The notes beneath the pieces are model-generated. The model made no database searches and had not been told where the DNA came from. It was given only the letters and a program-made list of their open reading frames with translations. A program made the translations under genes and the position numbers. A stretch of DNA of 63,312 nucleotides from Granulicella sp. (lineage in GTDB: Bacteria; Acidobacteriota; Terriglobia; Terriglobales; Acidobacteriaceae). Shown here piece after piece: positions 1 to 7,047 of this stretch. Each line of letters starts with the position of its first letter. The stretch's first letter is position 1. The stretch lies in NCBI GenBank assembly GCA_027365345.1, contig DAHXNO010000177.1, forward strand, positions 1 to 63,312, read 5' to 3'.

Positions 1-140
1 GAATCTGTGGTTAAAACAGTCGAACCTGTTACACTATCACCTACAACCTTCATCATTGGTTTAGATTCGCCAGTAATCGAAGATTCGTTGAAATAGCCGG
101 AACCTTCTATTATTTCACCGTCGTTAGGCACGAATTCATT
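1..140 (-). CDS. Partial heavy-metal P-type ATPase (actuator domain)
   Basis: The reverse strand is open for 46 codons with no stop. It encodes VPNDGEIIEGS, NESSITGESKP and GDSVTGST, which together are the actuator-domain signature of P1-type (copper/heavy-metal) ATPases; TGES is the dephosphorylation loop. Both ends are missing: one by the window edge, the other by an abrupt switch into unrelated GC-rich sequence near base 140, just beside a GAATTC at 132-137. Base composition is clearly AT-richer than the next 60 kb, and codons such as GAA, ACT and TCT are unlike the neighbours. It is a real protein fragment by motif, but its physical linkage to the rest of the window is doubtful. Confidence 0.6.
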
Positions 141-263
141 CGGAGGGCGGCGCTTGACTACTGGAGACGGATGCGCGAGAAGGGAGTGGCGATCTACGCC
201 GAGGAGGCGCCGCATTGGGCGCGCTGCATTTTGGAGGCTGAGCCATGCGGGAGATCCGGATGA
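141..263 (+). CDS. C-terminal fragment of an unknown (probably phage) protein
   Basis: An open frame runs in from the junction at about base 140 and ends at TGA 261-263. The readable part contains ALDYWRRMREKG and APHWARCILEAE, with codon use like the phage genes that follow. The downstream ATG at 260 overlaps this stop (ATGA), the arrangement used throughout this phage module. The N-terminus is absent because the sequence changes character at the junction. I do not recognise the family. It is listed because the codon use and translational coupling support a genuine truncated gene. Confidence 0.35.
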   Translation, partial: RRAALDYWRRMREKGVAIYAEEAPHWARCILEAEPCGRSG

Positions 264-871
264 GGGTGAAGCTGGCCGAGGTGTGCGAGGGACGCTGGAA
301 GGCTCGCAGGATCGCGATGCTGGCAATACTCCTGGGTGGGAGCGATCCGGCGCTGCGGCGCAACGAATTTCGCGAGGAAAGAAAGTTTTCCACAGATGAG
401 GGATTGACAGCCGAGGCGAACGTGAATAGGATTAGATTAGCTTCTTTTGAGCCTAACAAAACATGGTGCGCAGCTAAAGAAATTCGCCCGGGTGGAAGTT
501 TCGGTCGAGCAGGTTGCGGTCCTCCACAGAAAGATTCCTTCGACAATTTATTCGAGTGCGCCCGGCAGGCGAAGTTTTTTGACTGCCGGATAACGACGGA
601 CCTCACTCTGAGCAGGCCAACCGATGGACGCCTTGGTGTGTCCGCAGGCGGCTCTGGCGCGCTCTGCGGCGCCGCTGCGCCTGGGATGCCGGCGGAGCGT
701 CTCGCACCGTTTCAAGTTCAATTTCATAGTGCTGTTTTGCCACCCAGAACCCCGTGGATCTCCATGGGGTTTTGTCGTTGGCGCGCATTTGTTTGCTCCG
801 CATCTGTTTGCGAGCTTGGACGAGGGATAGGGCGAGGCTCTCGCTTGAGATCTCCTGAGCAGGGCGACTGA
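260..871 (+). CDS. Unrecognised open frame, doubtful
   Basis: A frame of about 203 codons starts at an ATG overlapping the preceding stop; a second ATG lies at 245. The first ~50 residues (MRVKLAEVCEGRWKARRI onwards) have phage-like codon use. The remainder passes through AT-richer and low-complexity stretches and a hairpin followed by T residues at 750-773, so only the N-terminal part may be real. No domain or motif is recognised. If translation really ends early, much of 400-880 is non-coding spacer between phage genes. Confidence 0.25.
   Translation: MRVKLAEVCEGRWKARRIAMLAILLGGSDPALRRNEFREERKFSTDEGLTAEANVNRIRLASFEPNKTWCAAKEIRPGGSFGRAGCGPPQKDSFDNLFECARQAKFFDCRITTDLTLSRPTDGRLGVSAGGSGALCGAAAPGMPAERLAPFQVQFHSAVLPPRTPWISMGFCRWRAFVCSASVCELGRGIGRGSRLRSPEQGD
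750..773 (+). terminator. Weak rho-independent terminator-like hairpin
   Basis: CCCCGTG and CATGGGG pair (one G-T pair) around a six-base loop and are followed directly by TTTT. It lies within the doubtful frame 260-871 and upstream of the gene at 958, so it could end a short upstream transcript. Confidence 0.35.
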
Positions 872-957
872 TCCTGAGTGGCATGGATCGACGCAAACAG
901 CAGAACGAAAGTTCCTTTTTCCCTTCCAGCTCCCAGCCGAGTTTCACCGGAGACGCA

Positions 958-1488
958 ATGCGCAAACGCCAACGCCGTCGGGCATCTGCAGCAGCCGAGC
1001 GAGTTTTGAATCCTTATAGCCGGATGGTGGCGCACTTTGCCTACACCCAGGCGAGTGAACGTTGGAGTGAGTGGAGCTTTCGCCTGATCTCCGCGCGACA
1101 GGCGCAGGCGATGGTAGAGGGTGGAGAGGCGGTGTGGATCCAGCGCGAGGTGACGACGCCGGAGGGTATGTTGCAGGTGCAGGCGGTGGGGATTCGCGCC
1201 CTGCAACCGACGAACTGGGAGCATCCGAGTCCGTGCACGTTGACGGTGGCGACGACGCATGCGGTGGCTCTGGCCACGGATGGCGAGGGTCGACTGACGC
1301 GGCGGCAGCGGGCGGAGTATCTGCGCTTCAAGGTCTGGCCGCTGATTGGCGACACGAAGGCGGTGTCGGTGCGGCCGAGAATCTCGGCTGAGGACCGGCG
1401 TGTGGCGGAGAACCTGCTCCACGCGGCCGGCCAGCGGAGAGGGGCGGAGGGTTCTGATGGGTTGCGGCGGTTGGCGCGGGTGTCCTGA
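958..1488 (+). CDS. Phage hypothetical protein
   Basis: A protein of about 176 residues when started at ATG 958, which has GGAGA a few bases upstream; an upstream in-frame ATG at 883 would add 25 residues. The N-terminus is strongly basic (RKRQRRR). The middle contains WSFRLISARQAQAMVEGGEAVW and the C-terminus is rich in Arg. Codon use matches the phage genes downstream. I do not recognise a family. Its place just before the protease-like and terminase genes suggests a small accessory or DNA-packaging-associated protein, but that is inference only. Confidence 0.5.
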   Translation: MRKRQRRRASAAAERVLNPYSRMVAHFAYTQASERWSEWSFRLISARQAQAMVEGGEAVWIQREVTTPEGMLQVQAVGIRALQPTNWEHPSPCTLTVATTHAVALATDGEGRLTRRQRAEYLRFKVWPLIGDTKAVSVRPRISAEDRRVAENLLHAAGQRRGAEGSDGLRRLARVS

Positions 1489-1502
1489 GGGATGGATTGG
1501 TG

Positions 1503-2204
1503 ATGATCTCTGGATGCGGTTGCGACGCTGCCCTGAAACTTTCTTGCCGTGCCGCGGCGGGCGCGGTGCTGCTGCCGCTGCCGGAGGTGGCGCGGCATCC
1601 GAACCGGGTTGGTTTTGAGGGAGTACTGACGCTAATTGATACGCCGAGCGACCGAGCTCCGGATGGGGCGCGAGGGCATCGCATTGTGCTGTCACGGGAG
1701 GCGGTGGAGGCGGCGCTGCCCAGCCTGATGGGCATGGCGGTGAACTTCAGGGATGACTGGAGCGGCCACAACCCGAGGCAGAAGGCCGGGATTATTACGC
1801 AAGCGGCGATCGAGGGCCGGCAACTGCTGGTGCGGGGCGTGGTTTATGCCCGGGACTTCCCCGAGATTGTGGCGCGGGCGGAGGGTGGCGATGCAGGCCG
1901 GGGCGACAGGCCATTGGGCATGAGCTTTGAGATGGTGGGCGGCCATGTGCGGGACATGCGCAGCAAGATCTGGCGCTTGTGGCAGCTGACCTTTGTAGGC
2001 GCGGCGGTGCTGGAACGAGAGCGCGCTGCGTGGCGATCGAGCAGCTTCCGGATTGTGCACGCGAGCGAGGCTGCAGATCCAGGTTCTTCTACCGGCTTGC
2101 GGCAAGGGGCGCAGGCCGATCCACGGCGAGGGCAGGACTCGCGATGGGACCACATGAAACCAGAAGAGGCGCAGACGGGAAGCGCCGGGAGCGTTGCAGC
2201 ATGA
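1503..2204 (+). CDS. Prohead protease-like phage protein
   Basis: A 233-residue protein whose middle reads like caudoviral head-maturation proteases: a histidine in SGHNPRQKAG, then beta segments (GRQLLVRGVVYARDFPEIV), then a serine in PLGMSFEM. A His/Ser pair with this spacing is the catalytic signature of the HK97-type prohead protease fold. The C-terminal third is Ala/Gly/Gln-rich and may be processed. Unusually, it lies upstream of the terminase genes rather than between portal and capsid. The stop overlaps the next start (ATGA at 2201). It could instead be an unrelated structural protein; identification is moderate. Confidence 0.45.
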   Translation: MISGCGCDAALKLSCRAAAGAVLLPLPEVARHPNRVGFEGVLTLIDTPSDRAPDGARGHRIVLSREAVEAALPSLMGMAVNFRDDWSGHNPRQKAGIITQAAIEGRQLLVRGVVYARDFPEIVARAEGGDAGRGDRPLGMSFEMVGGHVRDMRSKIWRLWQLTFVGAAVLERERAAWRSSSFRIVHASEAADPGSSTGLRQGAQADPRRGQDSRWDHMKPEEAQTGSAGSVAA

Positions 2205-2515
2205 TTCGAATGAATGACCGAGACCAGTGTCTGGAGTGCACGCTGTGCGGAGAGTGTGTGGAGATTCCGCGGCGTATGCTGCGCGACCCGGAGGCGATGC
2301 TTGCCCAACGCGAAGAGGCGGAGGAGGAGCACGCGGCGTGCGAGCAGTGGAAGGGCGATCCGGAGCGGGCGCGCGCGGAGCGCCAGTATCGCGTGGCGAT
2401 GCGCGAGGAGATGCAGAAAGAGGCGGAGCGGCAGAAGGGTCTGCGCGTGGTGCGCAGGCAGCGGAGAGAGACGCCGGAGGCGGCTGCGGCTTATCTGCTG
2501 CGCCGCTCGGCTTGA
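2201..2515 (+). CDS. Small Cys-cluster phage protein
   Basis: A 104-residue protein translationally coupled to the previous gene (ATG overlaps its TGA). Residues ~9-18 contain CLECTLCGEC, a compact C-x2-C-x2-C-type cluster suited to zinc or Fe-S binding. The rest is a charged, helix-forming segment rich in Glu, Arg and Ala that looks like a coiled coil. No named family is recognised. Followed by ~150 bases of repetitive GC-rich spacer before the next gene. Confidence 0.55.
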   Translation: MIRMNDRDQCLECTLCGECVEIPRRMLRDPEAMLAQREEAEEEHAACEQWKGDPERARAERQYRVAMREEMQKEAERQKGLRVVRRQRRETPEAAAAYLLRRSA

Positions 2516-2670
2516 TGCCGAACGGGCTGCGCGTTTCAATGCCGAGGCGCTGCGTGATAGCGAAGGGCTGCGCGGCGTGATGCCACCGGGCCGCTCCGTT
2601 GGATGCCAAGAGATGCTCCGCTCCGCGTCATGCCCGAGAGCGTCGCGGCGTGATGCAGGAAGAGAGAGAC
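2516..2670 (+). repeat. Degenerate GC-rich repeat spacer
   Basis: This gap between two phage genes is built from imperfect copies of a short unit resembling GGCTGCGCGGCGTGATGCC. Similar low-complexity DNA occurs inside the N-terminus of the small terminase gene and at 9667-9870. Confidence 0.4.
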
Positions 2671-3180
2671 ATGATGAAAGGAAGCAAGATGATCCGAGAC
2701 AAGGCGCCGTCTGCGCGGCAGATTGATGCGCTGATCGAAGAGTATGCGGCGTTGCAGAGCGCGCTGCTGAAGGAGCGAGCCACGCAGCGCACGATTCAGG
2801 AGAAGTGCGACGAGCGCAAGGCGGAGCTGCTGGAGGTGATTGAGGCCTTTGGGGTGGACCATACGGAGAAGAGCCGACGGATTCAGGGCCTGCATCACTC
2901 GGCGATGGCCACGGTGGGAACGCTGGTGCAGGTGGATGATGCGGCGTGCGAGAGCTTCCGCGAGTACCTGGAGAGGACGTTGCCTGGAGAGGTTGCGGAG
3001 AAGTTCTTCTGCCGCCATGTGAGTTATCAGATTGTGAAGGGGCCGGATGAGGTGCTGCGGTCGCTGGATCTGCCGACGAGGGTGCGGAATAAGGTCAGCG
3101 AGTTGGTGCGAGCCTGCTTTCGGGTGACGGCCAAGGCTCCGAGCCTGAGGGTGGAGCTGGCCGATGTCGAGAAAGGTTGA
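2671..3180 (+). CDS. Phage coiled-coil protein of unknown function
   Basis: A protein of 169 residues from ATG 2671, which is preceded by a purine-rich ribosome-binding stretch (GGAAGAGAGAGA); ATGs at 2599 and 2653 are also in frame. The first half is a long amphipathic helix (IDALIEEYAALQSALLKE onwards). The second half contains LQSLDLPTR-like sequence at the C-terminus and the segment VSYQIVKGPDEVL. The position directly before the terminase small subunit and the helical character suggest a DNA-metabolism or packaging accessory. No family is recognised. It overlaps the next gene by 17 bases. Confidence 0.5.
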   Translation: MMKGSKMIRDKAPSARQIDALIEEYAALQSALLKERATQRTIQEKCDERKAELLEVIEAFGVDHTEKSRRIQGLHHSAMATVGTLVQVDDAACESFREYLERTLPGEVAEKFFCRHVSYQIVKGPDEVLRSLDLPTRVRNKVSELVRACFRVTAKAPSLRVELADVEKG

Positions 3181-4186
3181 GATGGCGGCGAGGACAGGAA
3201 GGGCTGAGGCTGGAGCGTTGCAAGCCGGCGCGAGGCGGGGCATGACGGGTGAGACGAGGACCGCTGCGGGGCATGAGGCAAAGACGGCTGCGCGGGGTTC
3301 GGCAAAGAGAGCCAGGCTGCATGAGGCAGGTGCGGCTGTGAGGGGTGAAGCAAAGGAGGCTGCACGGCGTGAGGTAAAGACGACGGCACGGCGTAAGGCA
3401 GGTGCGGCTGCGCGGGGTGAGGCTCGGGCTGCGACTGGGGTTGGGGCTGGGGTTGGCGGTGGGAAAGATGGCGCAGGGAGACGGGCGCCAGTCGTAGAGG
3501 GTGAGGAGACAGTTCGCAGAGCGAAGAAGAGAGCGGCGAAGCGGTCGGTGGAGGCCGCTGGGCCGACGCCGCCATTGCCGCAGAGCGCGGCTGAGGCGAT
3601 GGCGAAAGGTGTACCGGGTAAAGAGGGCGGTTGCCGGGACGGTGAGATTGATCTGCCTGAGGATCTGCGCGGGGAGTTTGAGGCGCTGCCGGTGCGGCAG
3701 CAGATGTTTGTGAGGGAGTATTTGAGCAACGGCCTGAAATGTGCCCAGGCGCTGCGGGCGGTAGGCTACAGCGAGTGTTCCGCGAGGCGTCACACATCGC
3801 GATTCACCAAGAACCCGACGATCGCGCGGATTGTTACCCGGCAGGCGGGGAGGGCGATGGCGCGACGGGAGATTACAGCCGAACGGGTGCTGGACGAGAT
3901 GGCCAAGGTAGCGTTCTTTGATCCGAGGAGGATCTTTGATGCCAAGGGTGGGCTACTGGCTCCTGGGGAGATAGGCGATGAGGAGGCGGCGGCGATCGCC
4001 GGGCTGGATGTTCGGCAGACGCAGGATGGCAGCGAGTTGAAGAAGATCCGACTGGCCGATAAGACGAAGAGTCTGGAGATGCTGGGAAGGTATCTGCGGC
4101 TGTTTCAGGATCGCGTGGAGCACTCCGGAGCGGTGGGTGTGCAACTGATTCACGATGTGCCTCGGCCGGAGCGGGAGGGTGCCTGA
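3164..4186 (+). CDS. terS: Terminase small subunit with basic repeat extension
   Basis: A 340-residue protein. Residues from about 165 onward match the Terminase_2 small-subunit family: LPVRQQMFVREYLSNG, then ALRAVGYSECSARRHTSR (helix-turn-helix), ITAERVLDEMAKVAFFD and IRLADKTKSLEMLGRYL. The small subunit recognises the pac/cos site and recruits the large subunit. The first ~150 residues are an unusual low-complexity extension of repeated Ala/Arg/Lys/Glu units (AKTAARG, AKEAARREV, ARRKAGAAARG), resembling histone-H1-like DNA-binding tails; ordinary members are 150-200 residues. The start at 3164 overlaps the preceding gene; a later start would drop the extension, but the frame is open and translationally coupled here. 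Confidence 0.8.
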   Translation: MSRKVEMAARTGRAEAGALQAGARRGMTGETRTAAGHEAKTAARGSAKRARLHEAGAAVRGEAKEAARREVKTTARRKAGAAARGEARAATGVGAGVGGGKDGAGRRAPVVEGEETVRRAKKRAAKRSVEAAGPTPPLPQSAAEAMAKGVPGKEGGCRDGEIDLPEDLRGEFEALPVRQQMFVREYLSNGLKCAQALRAVGYSECSARRHTSRFTKNPTIARIVTRQAGRAMARREITAERVLDEMAKVAFFDPRRIFDAKGGLLAPGEIGDEEAAAIAGLDVRQTQDGSELKKIRLADKTKSLEMLGRYLRLFQDRVEHSGAVGVQLIHDVPRPEREGA

Positions 4187-4189
4187 GGG

Positions 4190-5740
4190 ATGCAGACCGG
4201 GGTGGAGAGGTTTGCGGAGGAGTTCCAGAAGCGGCTGTTGAAGATCAACTTCAAGCAGCGGTATAGCCCTTATCCGAAGCAGAGGTTGTTCCATGCTTCC
4301 GCCGCGCCGTTCAACTTTTTAGGCGGGGCGGCGGGGCCGGGAAAGACGGCCTGCGGGATTGTGGAGCATATGGTGAGCTGCAACGAGTTTTCGCCGGATG
4401 TGGCTCCGCATGTGCATACGCTGATGTTGCGGCGCACGCAGCCGATGCTGGAGAGCACGCTGCTGACGCGGTTTCGGGAGCTGGTGCCGCGGGAGTTGTA
4501 CAAGAGCATCTCCGGTGCGGCGCGGCGCACGGTGACCTGGCTGAATGGGGCGACGACGGTGTTTGGCTCTATGCAGCATGAGCATGATGCGTGGAGCTAC
4601 CAGGGACAGTGGCGCAAGATTTTCTATGACGAGCTGTGCGAGTTCACCTTTGCGCAGTGGAATGCAACGGCGGCGTGGAACCGGTGCCCGGTGGATCCGT
4701 ACTGCACGAAGGATGGGGCGGGTAATCCGATTGGGATCGGCGCGCCGTGGGTGCGCAAGCTGTTTGTGGAGCACAAGCCCTGCGACGAGATGGACGAGGA
4801 TCAGCGGAGGGCTTACAACCCGGCGGATTACGCTTATTTTCCCTGCACGTATCTGGACAATCCCATTTACGCGAAGGATCCGAGCTTTCTGCGCAATCTG
4901 GAGAGCTATCCGAAGGCGATCCGCGACGCGATGCAGTATGGCGTGTGGGACGTGGTGGGAGGGTACTTCTATGGGGCCTTTGATGAGGCAGAGAACGTGT
5001 GCGACCCGAGCGAGTGCGTGGCCGAGCCCTGGCACCGGCGATGGATCTCCGGCGATTGGGGGTTTGAACATTGGGCGGCGCTGTACTGGCATGTGATGGA
5101 TGACTTTGGCGTGGTGCGCACCTACAAGGAACGACTGGTGAAGCATCACGATCCGGAGATGCTGGCCGAACTGGTGATCCGCGAGAGCGTGGACGAAGAC
5201 GGAAAGATGCCGAAGTTTGTGAGTTTTCCATTCTCGCATGACGCCTTTGCAGACCAGACGACGAAGAGCTACGGAGCGAATCCGAACAGCGTGGCGATGC
5301 GCATGGGGAGGATTCTGCGGGAGTATCCGCTGCCGATGCCGATGAACGCGGGGAGCGACAAGATTGGGCGCGAGCAGACGATGTACAACATGCTGCGCAG
5401 GCGGGTGAAGGTGGGGAAGACGGCGGAGGGCGCGCCGATTGAGCGCGCGAACTGGATTATCTCCAGCGAGTGTCCGCGGCTGATCGAGTGCATCAAGACC
5501 GCGCCGCGCGACGAGGTGCATAGAGAGAAGATTGCCAGTTTTCTGGGCGACGATCCGCTGCAGGGCGCGGGGTATGGCATTTATCACATTCTGGGCGCGC
5601 CGGGGAAGAAGCGGCATGAGGATACGGTGCGGGAGGCGATTGAGGCCGCGCCGACGGAGCGGGAGCGACATTTTATCCGGCTGGCGGAGACGGAGAGGCT
5701 AGGACGGAAGAACGCAATGCGGCCGTACTGGGAGCTTTGA
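4190..5740 (+). CDS. terL: Terminase large subunit
   Basis: A 516-residue DNA-packaging motor. The N-terminal ATPase has a Walker A at residues 45-53 (GGAAGPGKT) and a Walker B-like FYDE near residue 147. The C-terminal RNase H-like nuclease begins at GDWGFEHWAALYWH near residue 289, with the Asp as a probable metal ligand. It begins three bases after terS ends. Length and order are normal for tailed phages. Translocation and headful or site-specific cutting follow from the family; the cleavage mode cannot be read from the sequence. Confidence 0.9.
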   Translation: MQTGVERFAEEFQKRLLKINFKQRYSPYPKQRLFHASAAPFNFLGGAAGPGKTACGIVEHMVSCNEFSPDVAPHVHTLMLRRTQPMLESTLLTRFRELVPRELYKSISGAARRTVTWLNGATTVFGSMQHEHDAWSYQGQWRKIFYDELCEFTFAQWNATAAWNRCPVDPYCTKDGAGNPIGIGAPWVRKLFVEHKPCDEMDEDQRRAYNPADYAYFPCTYLDNPIYAKDPSFLRNLESYPKAIRDAMQYGVWDVVGGYFYGAFDEAENVCDPSECVAEPWHRRWISGDWGFEHWAALYWHVMDDFGVVRTYKERLVKHHDPEMLAELVIRESVDEDGKMPKFVSFPFSHDAFADQTTKSYGANPNSVAMRMGRILREYPLPMPMNAGSDKIGREQTMYNMLRRRVKVGKTAEGAPIERANWIISSECPRLIECIKTAPRDEVHREKIASFLGDDPLQGAGYGIYHILGAPGKKRHEDTVREAIEAAPTERERHFIRLAETERLGRKNAMRPYWEL

Positions 5741-5741
5741 G

Positions 5742-6185
5742 ATGACGATGCGGGAACGAGTGAAGGGCTGGTTGCTGGGCGAGGAGATCCGGATGGTTCG
5801 GCTGGGAGTTGCGCAGGTGCAGAGCCTGGCGGCCGAGATGGCGGAGCTGATGCGGCAACAGGCGAAGATGGCCGCGGATGTGGCTAAGGTTCGGTTGCAG
5901 GCGGAGCTTCTGGTGGCGCTGCACGAGAAGCTGGCTTACCAGGTGAAGCTGAGCAAGGATCTGCAGGCGGAGATGCTGAGCGAAGTGCGCGGAAGCTGGG
6001 CGGAGAGTGTGAAGGAGCTGAGGGAGGAGCTGGGCAGGATTGGCGGCGGTGTGGAGCGAAGCGAGGCGCTGCTGGCTCCGGTGATTGCGATGAAGAACCA
6101 GCGCAACGCTCGGGCGGTAGTTGTAACGCCTGACTGGGATCAGGTGCAGGTGAGGAATCTGGAACAGTTTGTGGAAGTGAAGTGA
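5742..6185 (+). CDS. Phage coiled-coil protein
   Basis: A 147-residue protein starting one base after the terL stop. Residues ~20-125 are a near-continuous heptad-rich helix (QSLAAEMAELMRQQAKMAADV and SKDLQAEMLSEVRGSW), so a coiled coil is likely. The C-terminal tail (VVVTPDWDQVQVRNLEQFVEV) is not helical. No family is recognised. The position between terminase and portal suggests a head-assembly accessory. Confidence 0.55.
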   Translation: MTMRERVKGWLLGEEIRMVRLGVAQVQSLAAEMAELMRQQAKMAADVAKVRLQAELLVALHEKLAYQVKLSKDLQAEMLSEVRGSWAESVKELREELGRIGGGVERSEALLAPVIAMKNQRNARAVVVTPDWDQVQVRNLEQFVEVK

Positions 6186-6204
6186 CCTTGGAGGGAGAGA
6201 GAAG

Positions 6205-6591
6205 ATGGCGAGTCCTTTTGTAGCCCGTGACGGATCGCGTCACACGAATCGAGAGACGGCGCGGCGAGCTGACGCGCGTTTTGCCGCAGGGACGCAGCGG
6301 AGCAAGGCAGATCCCGGGAGGGCCAGGGAGGATCCATACGACGCGAAGAAGATTGTGCGCAGCCATGGCGCGGCTATTGAGGTGAACATCATCCACTCTG
6401 CGAGCAAGCATACGGTGCATGCGGAGCACTATGACGGACACGCGCATGATACGGAGCATCCGACGCGCGAGGCGGCGCACAGGTTTGCTGCGGAGGTGGC
6501 CGGCGTGGGAGACAGACGGCGCAAGGGCCGGGATGAGACGGACGAGGATGATGATGGTGTTGCTGACGAGGAAGCGCCGGATGGGGTGTAG
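6205..6591 (+). CDS. Phage hypothetical protein, charged
   Basis: A 128-residue hydrophilic protein with a ribosome-binding stretch GGAGGGAGAGA just upstream. The middle (RSHGAAIEVNIIHSASKHTVHAEHY) is the only ordered-looking part. Both ends are Arg/Asp/Glu-rich and probably disordered; the C-terminus carries a run of acidic residues (DETDEDDDG). The stop TAG abuts the ATG of the next small gene. Function unknown. Confidence 0.5.
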   Translation: MASPFVARDGSRHTNRETARRADARFAAGTQRSKADPGRAREDPYDAKKIVRSHGAAIEVNIIHSASKHTVHAEHYDGHAHDTEHPTREAAHRFAAEVAGVGDRRRKGRDETDEDDDGVADEEAPDGV

Positions 6592-6750
6592 ATGAACGCG
6601 CAGAGCCTTTTGAAGCTGCAGAAGAAGAAACCGGGGTACGCAAAGACGGTTGGGGACGGCTGGCCGTGTTGCCTGGCCTGCGTACTGGGACGGCATACGG
6701 AGTGCACCAAACCTTGCGCCTGCGCGCACGGAGAGAGAGGCAGAGCATGA
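6592..6750 (+). CDS. 52-residue cysteine-rich phage protein
   Basis: A short gene whose ATG directly follows the upstream TAG and whose TGA overlaps the next ATG (ATGA at 6747), so it is coupled on both sides. The protein begins MNAQSLLKLQKKKPGYAK and carries six cysteines in about 25 residues (CCLAC, then HTECTKPCACAHG). This arrangement could hold one or two zinc ions or disulphides. Tight packing and Cys spacing make it more than a chance frame. Function unknown. Confidence 0.5.
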   Translation: MNAQSLLKLQKKKPGYAKTVGDGWPCCLACVLGRHTECTKPCACAHGERGRA

Positions 6751-6947
6751 AGATGGAGCGGGTGAATCTGGGCAAGAAGGGATCGTTTGAGATCAAGAAG
6801 GGGGCGTTGCACGAGCAGTTGGGGATTCCGCTGGGAGAGACGATTCCGGAGGAGGTGTTGAAGGAGGCTGAGCACTCCAAGGATGGATTGCTGCGGCGGC
6901 GAGCGATTGCGGCCGAAGGCTTCCGCAGGATGCGGCACGTTGGCTAG
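6747..6947 (+). CDS. Small phage protein, 66 residues
   Basis: Starts at the ATGA overlap with the preceding gene. It encodes MKMERVNLGKKGSFEIKKGA then HEQLGIPLGETIPEEVLKEA and a basic C-terminus RRRAIAAEGFRRMR. The central segment reads as a short helical domain. No family is recognised. It lies immediately before the portal gene. Confidence 0.5.
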   Translation: MKMERVNLGKKGSFEIKKGALHEQLGIPLGETIPEEVLKEAEHSKDGLLRRRAIAAEGFRRMRHVG

Positions 6948-7047
6948 AGCGGCTGGTGGGGATGAGCGGCCAGGCGGTTGAGTTGCGGAAGAGGCCGGGT
7001 GGGCGAGTGGAAGAGAGTTGTGGAGCGGGGAGACGGCAGAGCAGCGT

